Source: an uncultured Prevotellaceae bacterium
GTDB taxonomy: Bacteria > Bacteroidota > Bacteroidia > Bacteroidales > Bacteroidaceae
DNA: 57,034 bases
NCBI GenBank assembly: GCA_902801375.1
Contig: CADCIB010000018.1
Span: 1 to 57,034, forward strand
Reading direction: 5' to 3'
Positions 1 through 7,432 of this stretch are shown here, piece by piece (within the stretch, counting starts at the first letter, position 1; every line of letters starts with the position of its first letter). A program made the translations under genes and the position numbers. The notes beneath the pieces are model-generated. The model had not been told where the DNA came from. It searched no databases and saw only the letters and a list, made by a program, of their open reading frames with translations.

Positions 1-1
1 C

Positions 2-637
2 TTGTTCGGTTCTCATATAGAGTTTATCGTTCAAGGGGACACGCTGATTGGCGGTGAGACTTACAAAAAACTCTACGTCGCTACGAACGAAGGCACACCC
101 ACATATTATTGCGCCATGAGAGAGAACGACGGACGGGTGTACCGCGTGGACAAAGGGCTGGATAACGAACGGTTGCTTTTCAATTTCTCGGCAGAAGTGG
201 GTGATGTCGTGTATCGGGAAAAGAATGACGATATAGAACGGAAACTGACGGTGGCGGCAATAGATGAGATTGCTGTTCACGGAACACCAAGAAAGCGCAT
301 CAGTCTTACAGGAACAGAGGTTTTCAACAACGGAGCCGACAAAAACGACTATTTCCATACCTATTTGGTGGAAGGCATAGGCAGCGATATATTATTCGAC
401 TTTCCAGAAGGTGCTTTTAGTGATGGTATGTGGTATTATCTGATTGATTGCAGTGAGGACAACGAGGTCGTTTTCAGAGACGATGACTTTTGCCGCGACG
501 GCGTATATTGCTATACTTATAGCACCATCGGCGAGTTGCGGAACTATTACGATCTTAATTTAACCATGCTCGCAATGAGTGGGAGTGTTGTCGTGAAGGT
601 GCAGGGCGACCGCGCGTTGCCGAGTGCGATGGTATGA
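2..637 (+). CDS. hypothetical secreted-type protein, 5' end cut by window
   Basis: The reading frame is open from the window edge, so the N-terminus is missing; the first codon in frame here is TTG and is unlikely to be the true start. The 211 visible residues contain many short beta-strand-like segments rich in acidic and aromatic residues, a composition common in Prevotella secreted proteins of unknown function. No catalytic motif or known domain is recognised. It ends at a TGA that overlaps the start of the next frame by four bases. Base use is similar to the following frame, and both may be pieces of one decayed gene. Confidence is good that it is coding, low on identity. Confidence 0.6.
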   Translation: MFGSHIEFIVQGDTLIGGETYKKLYVATNEGTPTYYCAMRENDGRVYRVDKGLDNERLLFNFSAEVGDVVYREKNDDIERKLTVAAIDEIAVHGTPRKRISLTGTEVFNNGADKNDYFHTYLVEGIGSDILFDFPEGAFSDGMWYYLIDCSEDNEVVFRDDDFCRDGVYCYTYSTIGELRNYYDLNLTMLAMSGSVVVKVQGDRALPSAMV

Positions 638-1095
638 TGTGCCTGTTCCCTAATAGGCATACTGACGTTTCTTCCATAAAGACGGAAAGAGTGTCGTCGG
701 GAGACATTGACTACGAATCATTCACAACAGAGGAAGTTATGGGTAGCGCCTTCGATTATCTGTACCAAGCCATCACTGTAAAGGCTGGCAACGTGAAAAG
801 GCTCGATGACGGCGTGTACATCGCAGGCAACAATGACGAGGAGCTAATCTATGTCAACGACGTGTTCGGCGTGCTTGCCGACCTTCCCTCATCCCCCGTA
901 GACCTTGTAGGATGTATCTCCCCCCATCCACATTCGAAGGCAAGCAGAATGTTGATACCCCTGAAAGCACCTGTCGGCGATTCTGACTTTATTTCGATTG
1001 TGGATATGCAAGACTGTTGCACAGAAGGCGTCTACGACCTGCAGGGCTGGGTACGAGAACCAAAGGTCGGCGCCTACGGGGAAAGCCAAAAGTAA
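634..1095 (+). pseudogene. hypothetical protein, probably frameshifted fragment with broken C-terminal tail
   Basis: This frame overlaps the preceding one by an ATGA junction. Near its end it reads EGVYDLQG, the start of the short sorting-type tail common in this window, but then leaves the tail and stops at 1095. The missing second half of the tail, KKGVYIVGGRKYVVK, lies in another frame at 1151-1201. Between them is a stretch of short C-rich repeat units (1117-1150). The simplest reading is a secreted protein whose tail was interrupted by a repeat insertion and a frameshift. No function is recognised for the body of the protein, and it may not be an independent gene. Confidence 0.45.
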
Positions 1096-1116
1096 TAAAG
1101 CGCATGACGCTAATCT

Positions 1117-1150
1117 CGCACCTTCGCACCCTCGCACCCCCATACCCTCG
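1117..1150 (+). repeat. C-rich short repeat (CTTCGCACC / CTCGCACCC units)
   Basis: Tandem units of CGCACC type separate the two halves of the broken C-terminal tail. A related stretch occurs at 46530-46576 inside a GH13 gene. The two copies share the units CTTCGCACC and TCGCACCCTCG. Confidence 0.6.
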
Positions 1151-1201
1151 ATGAAGAAGGGCGTCTACATCGTCGGCGGAAGGAAGTATGTCGTGAAGTG
1201 A

Positions 1202-1601
1202 CCAACCCGCATCACATAGATTTTGAGATGTAAGTGCAGATGACCCGCGCTGGCTCCTTGCAAGAAGAGGGGCGGCGCGGGTATCAAAGACCGGCTTCAT
1301 GAAATATGCCGTCCTCCCATCGACCCTTTCGGGCAGCTATACGCTGCAGCTATCCAATGACACGTACCCGTTCACAGGTGTGATTGGCTTGGAATAGCTA
1401 TATGTGCGATGGTTAATAATTAATAAATATGGCACTTGTCATGCAGTATTATCTGCATCCATGTGTTATATGAAACAGAATAAGACCGTCAATACAATTA
1501 CAGAAATTAAAAGCGAGGAACAACGAAAAAAAGGAAATTGTTATAACTGGTAATGCCCGGGATGGCAGTTTTAAATAGACAAAATATCAATAATTTAACT
1601 T
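1202..1601. other. region without an intact gene
   Basis: This 400-base stretch is AT-rich in its right half and has no convincing promoter. The only coding signal is a 32-codon remnant (1299-1397), listed separately. No stable hairpin or repeat was seen. Confidence 0.5.
1299..1397 (+). pseudogene. possible remnant of a small secreted protein (C-terminal end)
   Basis: An ATG opens a 32-codon frame reading SGSYTLQLSNDTY near its middle and ending in GVIGLE. The alternating pattern looks like the final beta-strands of the small DUF3244-type secreted proteins of Bacteroidales, but this is only a pattern resemblance. It lies in a decayed stretch between broken genes, so it is probably a fossil rather than an expressed peptide. 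Confidence 0.2.
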
Positions 1602-2201
1602 ATGAATAAGATGCAAAGATTTGATAAATTAATGTCGCTGATAGTCGCATTGCTTTTGGTGCCTATGATTAATGGGTGTAATGGTGATGACGGCGATGAT
1701 GATTGGATTAAAGCCGATTTCTCCAAATCAAATGTCATATATATAAGTAAAAAAGAGTCCAAGACCACCACAAGCCACATTGTTTCGGCTGGCACGTGTT
1801 TTGTCAATGCAAAAGAAGAGTCAGGCTGTCCATACCATTTCGATTGCCAGATAGACAATTCTTCTGATGTCTATGCCCTCCAGATTGATTGCAGGAAAAT
1901 CGGCGATGCGGAATTATTGGGCGATTTAAGTGTCGGAGAGAAACTTGATATCAGTCAGTTTCAGGCAACACTGTTTTTTCATACTCTTGCAACGGAGTAT
2001 AGGTCGAGTTATCCGCAGGCTACTAATGGTAGTATAATTGTTGAAGAGAATTCCATACTGGATAACAAGCGTGTCATAACACTACGTTTGGACAATCTGT
2101 TTTTTAGGGAATATGGTGGCCGGTATGAGGGTACATATATTCTCAATGGAACCGTAATATATCAAGAAAAAGAAGTCAATTATAAAGGCAAAAACGCATG
2201 A
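1602..2201 (+). CDS. hypothetical lipoprotein
   Basis: This 199-residue protein starts with a basic N-terminus, a hydrophobic stretch (about residues 11-24) and a lipobox-like MINGC, followed by an acidic DDGDDDD-type linker. It is therefore predicted to be a lipoprotein, and the acidic residues after the cysteine resemble a Bacteroidetes surface-export signal. The mature part has three further cysteines and a beta-rich pattern, but no recognised domain. Its stop overlaps the next gene start in an ATGA junction, so it is probably translationally coupled to the M43 peptidase remnant. The region has lower GC than the housekeeping genes, which suggests acquired DNA. Confidence 0.65.
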   Translation: MNKMQRFDKLMSLIVALLLVPMINGCNGDDGDDDWIKADFSKSNVIYISKKESKTTTSHIVSAGTCFVNAKEESGCPYHFDCQIDNSSDVYALQIDCRKIGDAELLGDLSVGEKLDISQFQATLFFHTLATEYRSSYPQATNGSIIVEENSILDNKRVITLRLDNLFFREYGGRYEGTYILNGTVIYQEKEVNYKGKNA

Positions 2202-2566
2202 AAAGAATCATTATATTGATGTGCTTCGTTTGTTTTTTTGTTAAACTTAATGCACAGGGCTTTTGTCTTACTCCTACAAGGACAAATATAGAGAATCGCA
2301 ATTTGTTGACAACCCATGTCATTTCCCATGAAATGGGGCATGTCCTGAATTTGTTCCATACTCATCATGGTACATTTGATACCAATGGGGAAAACAGCAA
2401 TGATCCTTACCATTGTAAAGAATTAGTGAATGGTAGCAATTCTGATACCTGCGGAGATTATATAGAAGACACCCCGGCAGACCCCAATTTGTCAGGCAAA
2501 GTAAATAATTATTGTATGTATACAGGAACTGATACTGATGCGTTGGGCCAACCTTATTCACTGTGA
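2198..2566 (+). pseudogene. truncated M43 (pappalysin-like) zinc metallopeptidase
   Basis: The 122-residue frame has a signal peptide (residues 1-19, ending LNAQ) followed almost at once by HEMGHVLNLFHTH, the extended zinc site HExxHxxxxxH of M43 peptidases, and then DTPADPNLSG, also typical of the family. Family members have roughly 150 residues between signal peptide and zinc site and continue to a Met-turn after it. Both parts are missing here, and the frame stops just after GQPYS. I read it as a gene with an internal deletion and a 3' truncation, lying 60 bases before a MITE-like element. A functional protease is unlikely. Confidence 0.7.
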
Positions 2567-2625
2567 ACTGAACGACTGCTTTTCAATTTCGATGCATATA
2601 GAGAAGATGTAAATGTTTTGTGTGG

Positions 2626-2777
2626 AGAGGATGTGTCAAAATGCGAAATGCCTGTTTTCTGTAGGGACATACTTTATGTATGTCCGCCAGATTACCGATA
2701 AATAGTAATTATGCATCGATGTTTCGGACATACATAAAAGTATGTCCCTACAATCGCTTCATCTTGACACACCCTCT
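2626..2777. mobile_element. MITE-like element with terminal and internal inverted repeats
   Basis: The ends GAGGATGTGTCAAAATG (2627-2643) and CATCTTGACACACCCTC (2760-2776) are inverted repeats with 15 of 17 matching positions. A second inverted pair, GTAGGGACATACTT... (2661-2686) and its complement (2725-2751), lies inside. The 150-bp element has no coding capacity. A GAGGGTGTGTCAA-like end resembles transposon termini, which suggests a non-autonomous element mobilised in trans. No clear target duplication was found. Confidence 0.75.
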
Positions 2778-2904
2778 TATGTGGCGTGCCGCACGGAGAC
2801 GAAGGAGGTGCTTTCGAAGCATTGTGGAGAAAGAATATGCCGTAAACTTTCATAAACTTTCGTAAGTGCTGTAAAAAAAAGTGGTGGTTGCGGAGAAATC
2901 ATAT

Positions 2905-2912
2905 TACCTTTG
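2905..2912 (+). promoter_or_regulatory. -7 box TACCTTTG
   Basis: Exact match to the Bacteroidetes -7 consensus TAnnTTTG, 31 bases before the ATG at 2944. No good -33 TTTG at the usual distance was found. Confidence 0.6.
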
Positions 2913-2943
2913 CAGATGTCAGGATTGCAAAACGACATAGTTT

Positions 2944-3330
2944 ATGAAACAGATACGCATTATGATGGCATTGTGGCTGTTCGCCCTAATGGCACATGCC
3001 GACAGCAAATTCCTGGTGTTTCAGGCTTACGACGGCACGGAAACATCAGTCGAGACAGAGAATCTCATCATCACTTTTGGTGACGGAAACCTGGTGACAA
3101 ACAAGGACGTGGTGCTGCCTTTATCGGAACTCAACAAGATGTTCTTCTCCAACACGGTGGGCATCAACGATATCCTCGTCGATGAAGCTGATGGCGAGGT
3201 GAGCGTGTTCCTGCCGTCGGGTGTGGAATGCGGCACTTACCACAATATGAACATCGCCCGTGCCTCGTTGCATCCCGGCGTGTATATCCTGAAATCAAGA
3301 AGTAAAAGCGTAAAAGTCATCATCAAATGA
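2944..3330 (+). CDS. small secreted protein with sorting-like C-terminus
   Basis: The 128-residue protein has a clear signal peptide (KQIRIMMALWLFALMAHA, cut about residue 19). The C-terminal region, PGVYILKSRSKSVKVIIK, resembles the second half of a type IX sorting tail although the YDLQGR part is absent. The mature part contains a motif of the type FxAYDGTETSVETENLxITFxDGxL, common in Prevotella proteins of unknown role. The next gene starts four bases before this one ends, so the two are probably co-transcribed and functionally linked. The start is supported by the -7 box at 2905. Confidence 0.75.
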   Translation: MKQIRIMMALWLFALMAHADSKFLVFQAYDGTETSVETENLIITFGDGNLVTNKDVVLPLSELNKMFFSNTVGINDILVDEADGEVSVFLPSGVECGTYHNMNIARASLHPGVYILKSRSKSVKVIIK

Positions 3331-4691
3331 AAAGGATTATTGCCAGTCTTTTGCTGTTGGCCTGCTTCGGATGGGCAGGTGCACAGACACTGAACGTCGT
3401 GACGGGCGACGTGACTTACGCCTTCACTTGCGATCAGACCGACGACATGGAGTTCACCGGCACGCAGTCGGTGACCATCTGCAATCGCGAGTTCCTTGTT
3501 GAGGAAATCAGCCAAATGGCTGTTGTCGACGAAGAGGTCGGCGAAAATACCGTCAGCATCAGCTATTCTGGTGCGACGGCCAAGGTGGTCGTGGCGGGCA
3601 ACATCGCTCAGTATATCAATGCTGAAGTACGTGGGGCGCATGTTAGAATCGTGGCCGACGAACTGCTCCCCGACGAGGTGACCTACACGCTGGAGGGTGC
3701 TTCTTCCGATGGTTCGTTCTTCATGGATGGCGAGCGAAAGGCCGTTTTCATTCTCAATGGCCTGTCGCTGAATTGTCCTGATAGCGCCGCCGTCAACATC
3801 CAATGTGGCAAACTCATCACGATGGTATTGGCCGAGGGGACGGAGAACGAACTGGCCGACGGCCTGACCTCTGTGACCGACGATGGCAGCGACGCTCACA
3901 AGGCAGCCTTGGTCATCAACGGGCACTCCGAGTGGGAAGGCTCCGGCAGTCTCACGCTCCATGGGAATGTGAAGCACGGTTTCCTCGCCGATGAGTATGT
4001 CCTGCTGAACAATGGCTTGGGAACCCTCACGGTGGCAACGGCCGTAGGCGATGGATTCCACGTCAACGAATATTTCCTGATGCAGGGCGGTACGGTCAAT
4101 ATCACAGCCATAGGCGATGGCATTGATGTAGGTGCAAAGTCGAGCAGCGATGCCGAGGAAAACGGACAACTCATGATAGCGGGGGGAACGCTCTCTGTGC
4201 AGACCTCGGGTGTGGACGTGAAAGGCATGAAATGCGACGCTGAGATGCTCATTTCCGGCGGCACCAACAGCGTGATCGTTACCGGCGACGGCAGCAAGGG
4301 ACTGTCAGCCCCTGGGGCTATCAACATTACTGGAGGCAAGACCACCGTGGTCACCACAGGCGAGATAGCCACCGTCGATGGCGATGAGAAGAAACCTCAC
4401 GGCGTGAAAAGCGATGCCGACATCACACTCGCAGGCGGCGAAATCTATGTGGCTGCCAGCGCCGATGGCGGGAAAGCCTTCGATACCGACACCTATATCT
4501 ACACCAATGGCGCTACGGTGATGGGCATTGGCGGTAAGGCCAGCACGCCCTCCAGCCTCTCCACCCACGAATTCACGAAATACAAGGATGTGAATGTGGC
4601 CGCAGGCAGCACCGTCAGCTATGATGGCGTGACCTTCAAAGTGCCTGAAATCTACAAGAATTCCTCGGCGAAAATCCTCGTTTCCAAATAG
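3327..4691 (+). CDS. secreted carbohydrate-binding-domain (DUF4353-type) protein
   Basis: The 454-residue protein has a signal peptide (about 1-19, ending WAGAQ) and a long right-handed beta-helix-like repeat region (about 140-430) with motifs such as GSGSLTLHGN, GDGFHVNEYF, GGTVNITAIGDGIDVG and ISGGTNSVIVTGDGSKGLSA. This pattern is that of the carbohydrate-binding family first described from Cthe_2159 (DUF4353), which binds acidic polysaccharides and calcium. It lacks the short YDLQGR tail. Residues 20-130 resemble the 128-residue upstream protein in style (FTCDQTDDMEF), so both may act at the cell surface as a pair. The start overlaps the upstream stop codon, indicating an operon. Confidence 0.75.
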   Translation: MKRIIASLLLLACFGWAGAQTLNVVTGDVTYAFTCDQTDDMEFTGTQSVTICNREFLVEEISQMAVVDEEVGENTVSISYSGATAKVVVAGNIAQYINAEVRGAHVRIVADELLPDEVTYTLEGASSDGSFFMDGERKAVFILNGLSLNCPDSAAVNIQCGKLITMVLAEGTENELADGLTSVTDDGSDAHKAALVINGHSEWEGSGSLTLHGNVKHGFLADEYVLLNNGLGTLTVATAVGDGFHVNEYFLMQGGTVNITAIGDGIDVGAKSSSDAEENGQLMIAGGTLSVQTSGVDVKGMKCDAEMLISGGTNSVIVTGDGSKGLSAPGAINITGGKTTVVTTGEIATVDGDEKKPHGVKSDADITLAGGEIYVAASADGGKAFDTDTYIYTNGATVMGIGGKASTPSSLSTHEFTKYKDVNVAAGSTVSYDGVTFKVPEIYKNSSAKILVSK

Positions 4692-4718
4692 TCAGAAGGC
4701 GAAGCCGAAGCTTTCATG

Positions 4719-5150
4719 TTATCTTTTTGTTATTTTCATGATGTCGTCGGGCAAAAGGTGCCCTTCGATATAGACGATGGCACCCACGAAGTCCTCGTCG
4801 CAGCGGAAGAGTACATAGCGGTTGATGCCCTCGCGCTGTGGGGGCATCATGTAGTAGCCGTTGCGCGGCTGGCCGTCCTCCACGATTTCGCGAATCTTCT
4901 TGGCTTTCGGGCGGTCGGCTTTCACGAGGGCCATGATTTCCTTTCCATATTTTCTGAAACTTAGGCTCTTATAGACCTTCAGGTCGTAGCCTTTCAGTTG
5001 GCCGTCGATGAGCGTCACCATCTTGCAGCCTTTCTGGCTGCCGTACTTCTGGAACGCCTGGTTGACGGCCAGGTCGGTTTGTGCCTGCGCCGCCGTTGCG
5101 ATGAGCAACAGGGCGAGCAGACGGATGAGTTGTCGTATCGTTGTTTTCAT
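4719..5150 (-). CDS. small secreted protein of the DUF6108/DUF4252-like type
   Basis: The 143-residue protein has a signal peptide (about 1-23, ending AQAQ) and a compact mature domain (YGSQKGCKMVTLIDGQLKGYDLKVYKSLSFRKYGKEI...) that resembles the small secreted families found next to ECF sigma/anti-sigma pairs in Bacteroides. The exact family assignment is from memory of pattern only. It is the last gene of a probable operon with the anti-sigma factor, the sigma factor and the beta-barrel gene. It ends 27 bases from the convergent carbohydrate-binding gene. A role in the envelope response controlled by the sigma factor is an inference from context. Confidence 0.65.
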   Translation of the reverse strand: MKTTIRQLIRLLALLLIATAAQAQTDLAVNQAFQKYGSQKGCKMVTLIDGQLKGYDLKVYKSLSFRKYGKEIMALVKADRPKAKKIREIVEDGQPRNGYYMMPPQREGINRYVLFRCDEDFVGAIVYIEGHLLPDDIMKITKR

Positions 5151-5229
5151 TTTTCTCTGGGGTTTGGGGTGAAAGAGGGTGGGGGGACGGCGACAAAACC
5201 GCCGTTAACACGACGAACAGAGAAGCCGC

Positions 5230-5619
5230 TCATGGGCTGTCGAACAAGGCTTCGAAGGTTTCCTCGTCGGTCGATGACACCATATTCAAAGCCTCCAAAG
5301 CCTCTTCCTGCACCACTTCGCGGTTGGTGACGCGCTGTCCGTCGATGATGGCGAAGCTCTTCTGGCGTGGCCAGAGGGCAAAGGCGATGGAAACGACCAC
5401 GAGCAACATGGCGGCGATGCGGAGCATTTGTACCACAGCGTGTTTTCTTCGAGTTACGGGGTGCGGCGTGTCTTCCCACTCCATCAGCGCCCGCATCCAT
5501 TCCAAGTCGGCGGGGATGATGCTCTCTGGCGACGTGAAGTAGCGCCGCAGCTGATCCTCTTCGTCGCGTGTGGTCAGGCCGTCCATGTATTTGTCAATCA
5601 ACTTCTGGATGTCGTTCAT
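5230..5619 (-). CDS. putative anti-sigma factor, single-pass membrane protein
   Basis: The 129-residue protein has an N-terminal helical segment (MNDIQKLIDKYMDGLTTRDEEDQLRRYF), typical of the small cytoplasmic sigma-binding part of Bacteroidetes anti-sigma factors. One membrane helix follows (about residues 65-83, MLRIAAMLLVVVSIAFALW), then a short periplasmic tail. It lacks a FecR-type domain. Its start overlaps the end of the sigma factor gene (ATGA), as expected for a co-translated sigma/anti-sigma pair. The release signal is unknown. Confidence 0.75.
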   Translation of the reverse strand: MNDIQKLIDKYMDGLTTRDEEDQLRRYFTSPESIIPADLEWMRALMEWEDTPHPVTRRKHAVVQMLRIAAMLLVVVSIAFALWPRQKSFAIIDGQRVTNREVVQEEALEALNMVSSTDEETFEALFDSP

Positions 5620-6104
5620 CTCGGTTTCCTCCTTTCGTTTAATCGTATATAGTCTTCACGAATCTTTCTTCTGGCACGCGAGAGGTTTTTTCGGATGCTG
5701 TCGGCCGAGCATCCCGTCAGCTGCTGGATTTCCTCCGTCTCGTAGCCCTCGATGTCCTTCATGCGGAAGATGCGCCGTTGCAAGGGCGGCAGGTGCTCCA
5801 CAATCCATTGGATGAGCTCCCAATCGCCCATCCCCGCCCTCTCCTCTGAGGGCAACGGCAAGGTGGCCTCCTGTTGTATCTTCTTCCTTTTCTCCTCGTC
5901 GAGGAAGCAGTTTTGCAAGATTTTCAGGGCCAGTGCCTGATGATTGGGATGCCCGTCTAACTGTCCGCGTTTGTCCCACAGGCGCAGCATCACCTCCTGC
6001 ACCAAATCTTCGGCGCGGTCGGCGTCGCGGGTCAGGCCCTTGGCTCTTGCCAAAAGCACAGTCCTCAGCGGCACTATCTGCTGTACAAACGCTTCTTTTT
6101 CCAA
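5616..6104 (-). CDS. RNA polymerase ECF-type sigma factor
   Basis: The 162-residue protein has a region 2 (about residues 15-50, RAKGLTRDADRAEDLVQEVMLRLWDKR) and a region 4 (about 105-150) with a helix-turn-helix ETEEIQQLTGCSADSIRKNLSRARRKIRE. This matches ECF sigma-70 factors of Bacteroidetes. It would direct RNA polymerase to a small set of envelope genes while being held by the anti-sigma factor encoded just downstream. The gene for a beta-barrel protein lies 15 bases upstream on the same strand, so the sigma factor may be translated from a transcript that begins before that gene. It has no nearby susC-like partner. Confidence 0.9.
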   Translation of the reverse strand: MEKEAFVQQIVPLRTVLLARAKGLTRDADRAEDLVQEVMLRLWDKRGQLDGHPNHQALALKILQNCFLDEEKRKKIQQEATLPLPSEERAGMGDWELIQWIVEHLPPLQRRIFRMKDIEGYETEEIQQLTGCSADSIRKNLSRARRKIREDYIRLNERRKPR

Positions 6105-6119
6105 GCTCTTTCGTCAGTT

Positions 6120-6974
6120 TTAGAAGCCCAAGGCCAATGTGATGGGGTAGCAGGTGGGCGAATGCCGCTTGTCCAAGAGAGGCGTGAGCCACTGGCGGAG
6201 GTAGAGCGACAGCCCTCCAAACCTCACGTTTGCTTCATAGCCTAACGAGAGGGCATTCAGATTGATGTCATTGGCGACGGTGTGTTTCTGCCCTCCTGAC
6301 TTGTAGCGAGAGTGTCCCCCAAAGTTATAGCCTACCAGCGGGCCGATGCTGACAGCCAACCTCCAATCGCCGATACGCCATTGCTTCTCGATGGTGGCGC
6401 TCATGCTGAGCGTCCAATAGCTGATGTAGCTCTTCGAGAGTCGCTCGCTGCTTTGTTCCATGAAGACATCGCCCTGCCCGTCGCGCATCAGGAAATAGTC
6501 GTCCTGGAAATGCAGATGCGTGTTGGAAATGCCCATGTTCAGGTTCCATCCCAAGTCGTTCAGTCGGCTGAGCGAATTCTCAAAACTCGCGATATTCAGT
6601 CCCCATTCCCACGATTTGGAATTCAATTGGTGCATACCGTCAGCCTTTCCCATCGAGAAAGCCCCGTTGGTGGGGAAGCAATAGCCAAGCCAGAATGCGG
6701 GATGACGTGAGGAAAAGCCTGTGAATCCCCGTTTCCGAGGGAGGAAAGGACTGTTCACGAAGACGCGCTCCTCGTCTTGTTCGGCCGAGTAATGCCCCTC
6801 GAAGGTCTTCTGCAGGGCATTGCCGAGCGAGTCGAATACCTCCACTTTCACCTTGCCGTCGATCTCTTCGACGGTCACTTTCTTGTCGTTCACCACAAAG
6901 GTGGTGTCTTGCGGTTCCGCCGCCATCATCGCGGCAGGCACCATTGCGAATAGCATTGCAAAGATCGTTTTCAT
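6120..6974 (-). CDS. putative outer-membrane beta-barrel protein
   Basis: The 284-residue protein has a signal peptide (about 1-18, MKTIFAMLFAMVPAAMMA) and an early segment TTFVVNDKKVTVEEIDGKVKVEVFDSLG. A region of alternating hydrophobic strands (about 90-284), ending in LALGF with a terminal Phe, is typical of outer-membrane barrels. It precedes the sigma and anti-sigma genes by 15 bases and is probably the first gene of their operon. The barrel itself may be a target or sensor of the sigma system; that is inference. No specific porin family is recognised. Confidence 0.65.
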   Translation of the reverse strand: MKTIFAMLFAMVPAAMMAAEPQDTTFVVNDKKVTVEEIDGKVKVEVFDSLGNALQKTFEGHYSAEQDEERVFVNSPFLPRKRGFTGFSSRHPAFWLGYCFPTNGAFSMGKADGMHQLNSKSWEWGLNIASFENSLSRLNDLGWNLNMGISNTHLHFQDDYFLMRDGQGDVFMEQSSERLSKSYISYWTLSMSATIEKQWRIGDWRLAVSIGPLVGYNFGGHSRYKSGGQKHTVANDINLNALSLGYEANVRFGGLSLYLRQWLTPLLDKRHSPTCYPITLALGF

Positions 6975-7195
6975 ACCTTATTTATATATATGCGTGTTAC
7001 CATTGTTTGTCGAAACGCATTTCCGCGTCCGGTTCTCTATTCTTATAAACGATTGAAAAGTCGAAATGTGACATTCCCGAGGCTTCTTTTTTTTCGTCGG
7101 GTGCATCGGGCCAGCCGCCGGAGTATAGTTTTCACGATGTGATTTAATGGCAATCCGAATGTGATTTGCGACAGATCACGTCGCGATTTGCGGCA

Positions 7196-7298
7196 AACGG
7201 CGACCGTACATTAATAACCTACGCAGCGTAGGTTAATAATGTACGGTGCGTAGGTTAATAATGTACGCAGCGTAGGTTATTAATGTACGCTCGCCGTT
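7196..7298. repeat. palindromic array of four 20-bp units (GCGTAGGTTAATAATGTACG)
   Basis: One inverted unit (7205-7224) and three direct units (7226-7245, 7248-7267, 7270-7289) of GCGTAGGTTAATAATGTACG occur with a 22-base period. The outer arms extend to 29 bases (7196-7224 and 7270-7298) and match in 28 positions as an inverted repeat. The array lies between the divergent beta-barrel gene (start 6974) and the kinase gene promoter (7409). The rest of the 6975-7432 gap (about 7120-7195) contains loosely repeated GATTTGCG motifs and nothing coding. Confidence 0.9.
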
Positions 7299-7361
7299 GA
7301 TGTGGTATGACATCGCCAGAGGGCATCAACGACAACGGCTTTCGCCGGAAATCATCGTTTT

Positions 7362-7405
7362 TTCAACAAATAATCAACTATCTATTATTAATTATCAATT
7401 TTATT
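7362..7405 (+). repeat. AT-rich short repeat (ATTATCAATT type)
   Basis: The stretch contains TAATCAACTA, TTATTAATTA and TCAATTTTAT, degenerate units of the ATTATCAATT kind seen between genes in Bacteroidetes. It directly precedes the kinase promoter. Confidence 0.35.
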
Positions 7406-7408
7406 CAC

Positions 7409-7416
7409 TACCTTTG
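7409..7416 (+). promoter_or_regulatory. -7 box TACCTTTG of kinase gene
   Basis: Exact TAnnTTTG match. It places transcription start near 7423, so the ATG at 7433 must be the start and the longer open frame from 7307 cannot be translated in full from this transcript. Confidence 0.7.
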
Positions 7417-7432
7417 CACCCAAATTCATGAT

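Noticed and set aside
2680-2865. 61-codon frame inside the MITE-like element
   Set aside because: It starts inside an inverted repeat, crosses the element end, and has no recognisable protein features.
7205-7289. CRISPR array
   Set aside because: Units are 20 bp with spacers of only 1-2 bases and one unit is inverted; there are no cas genes.
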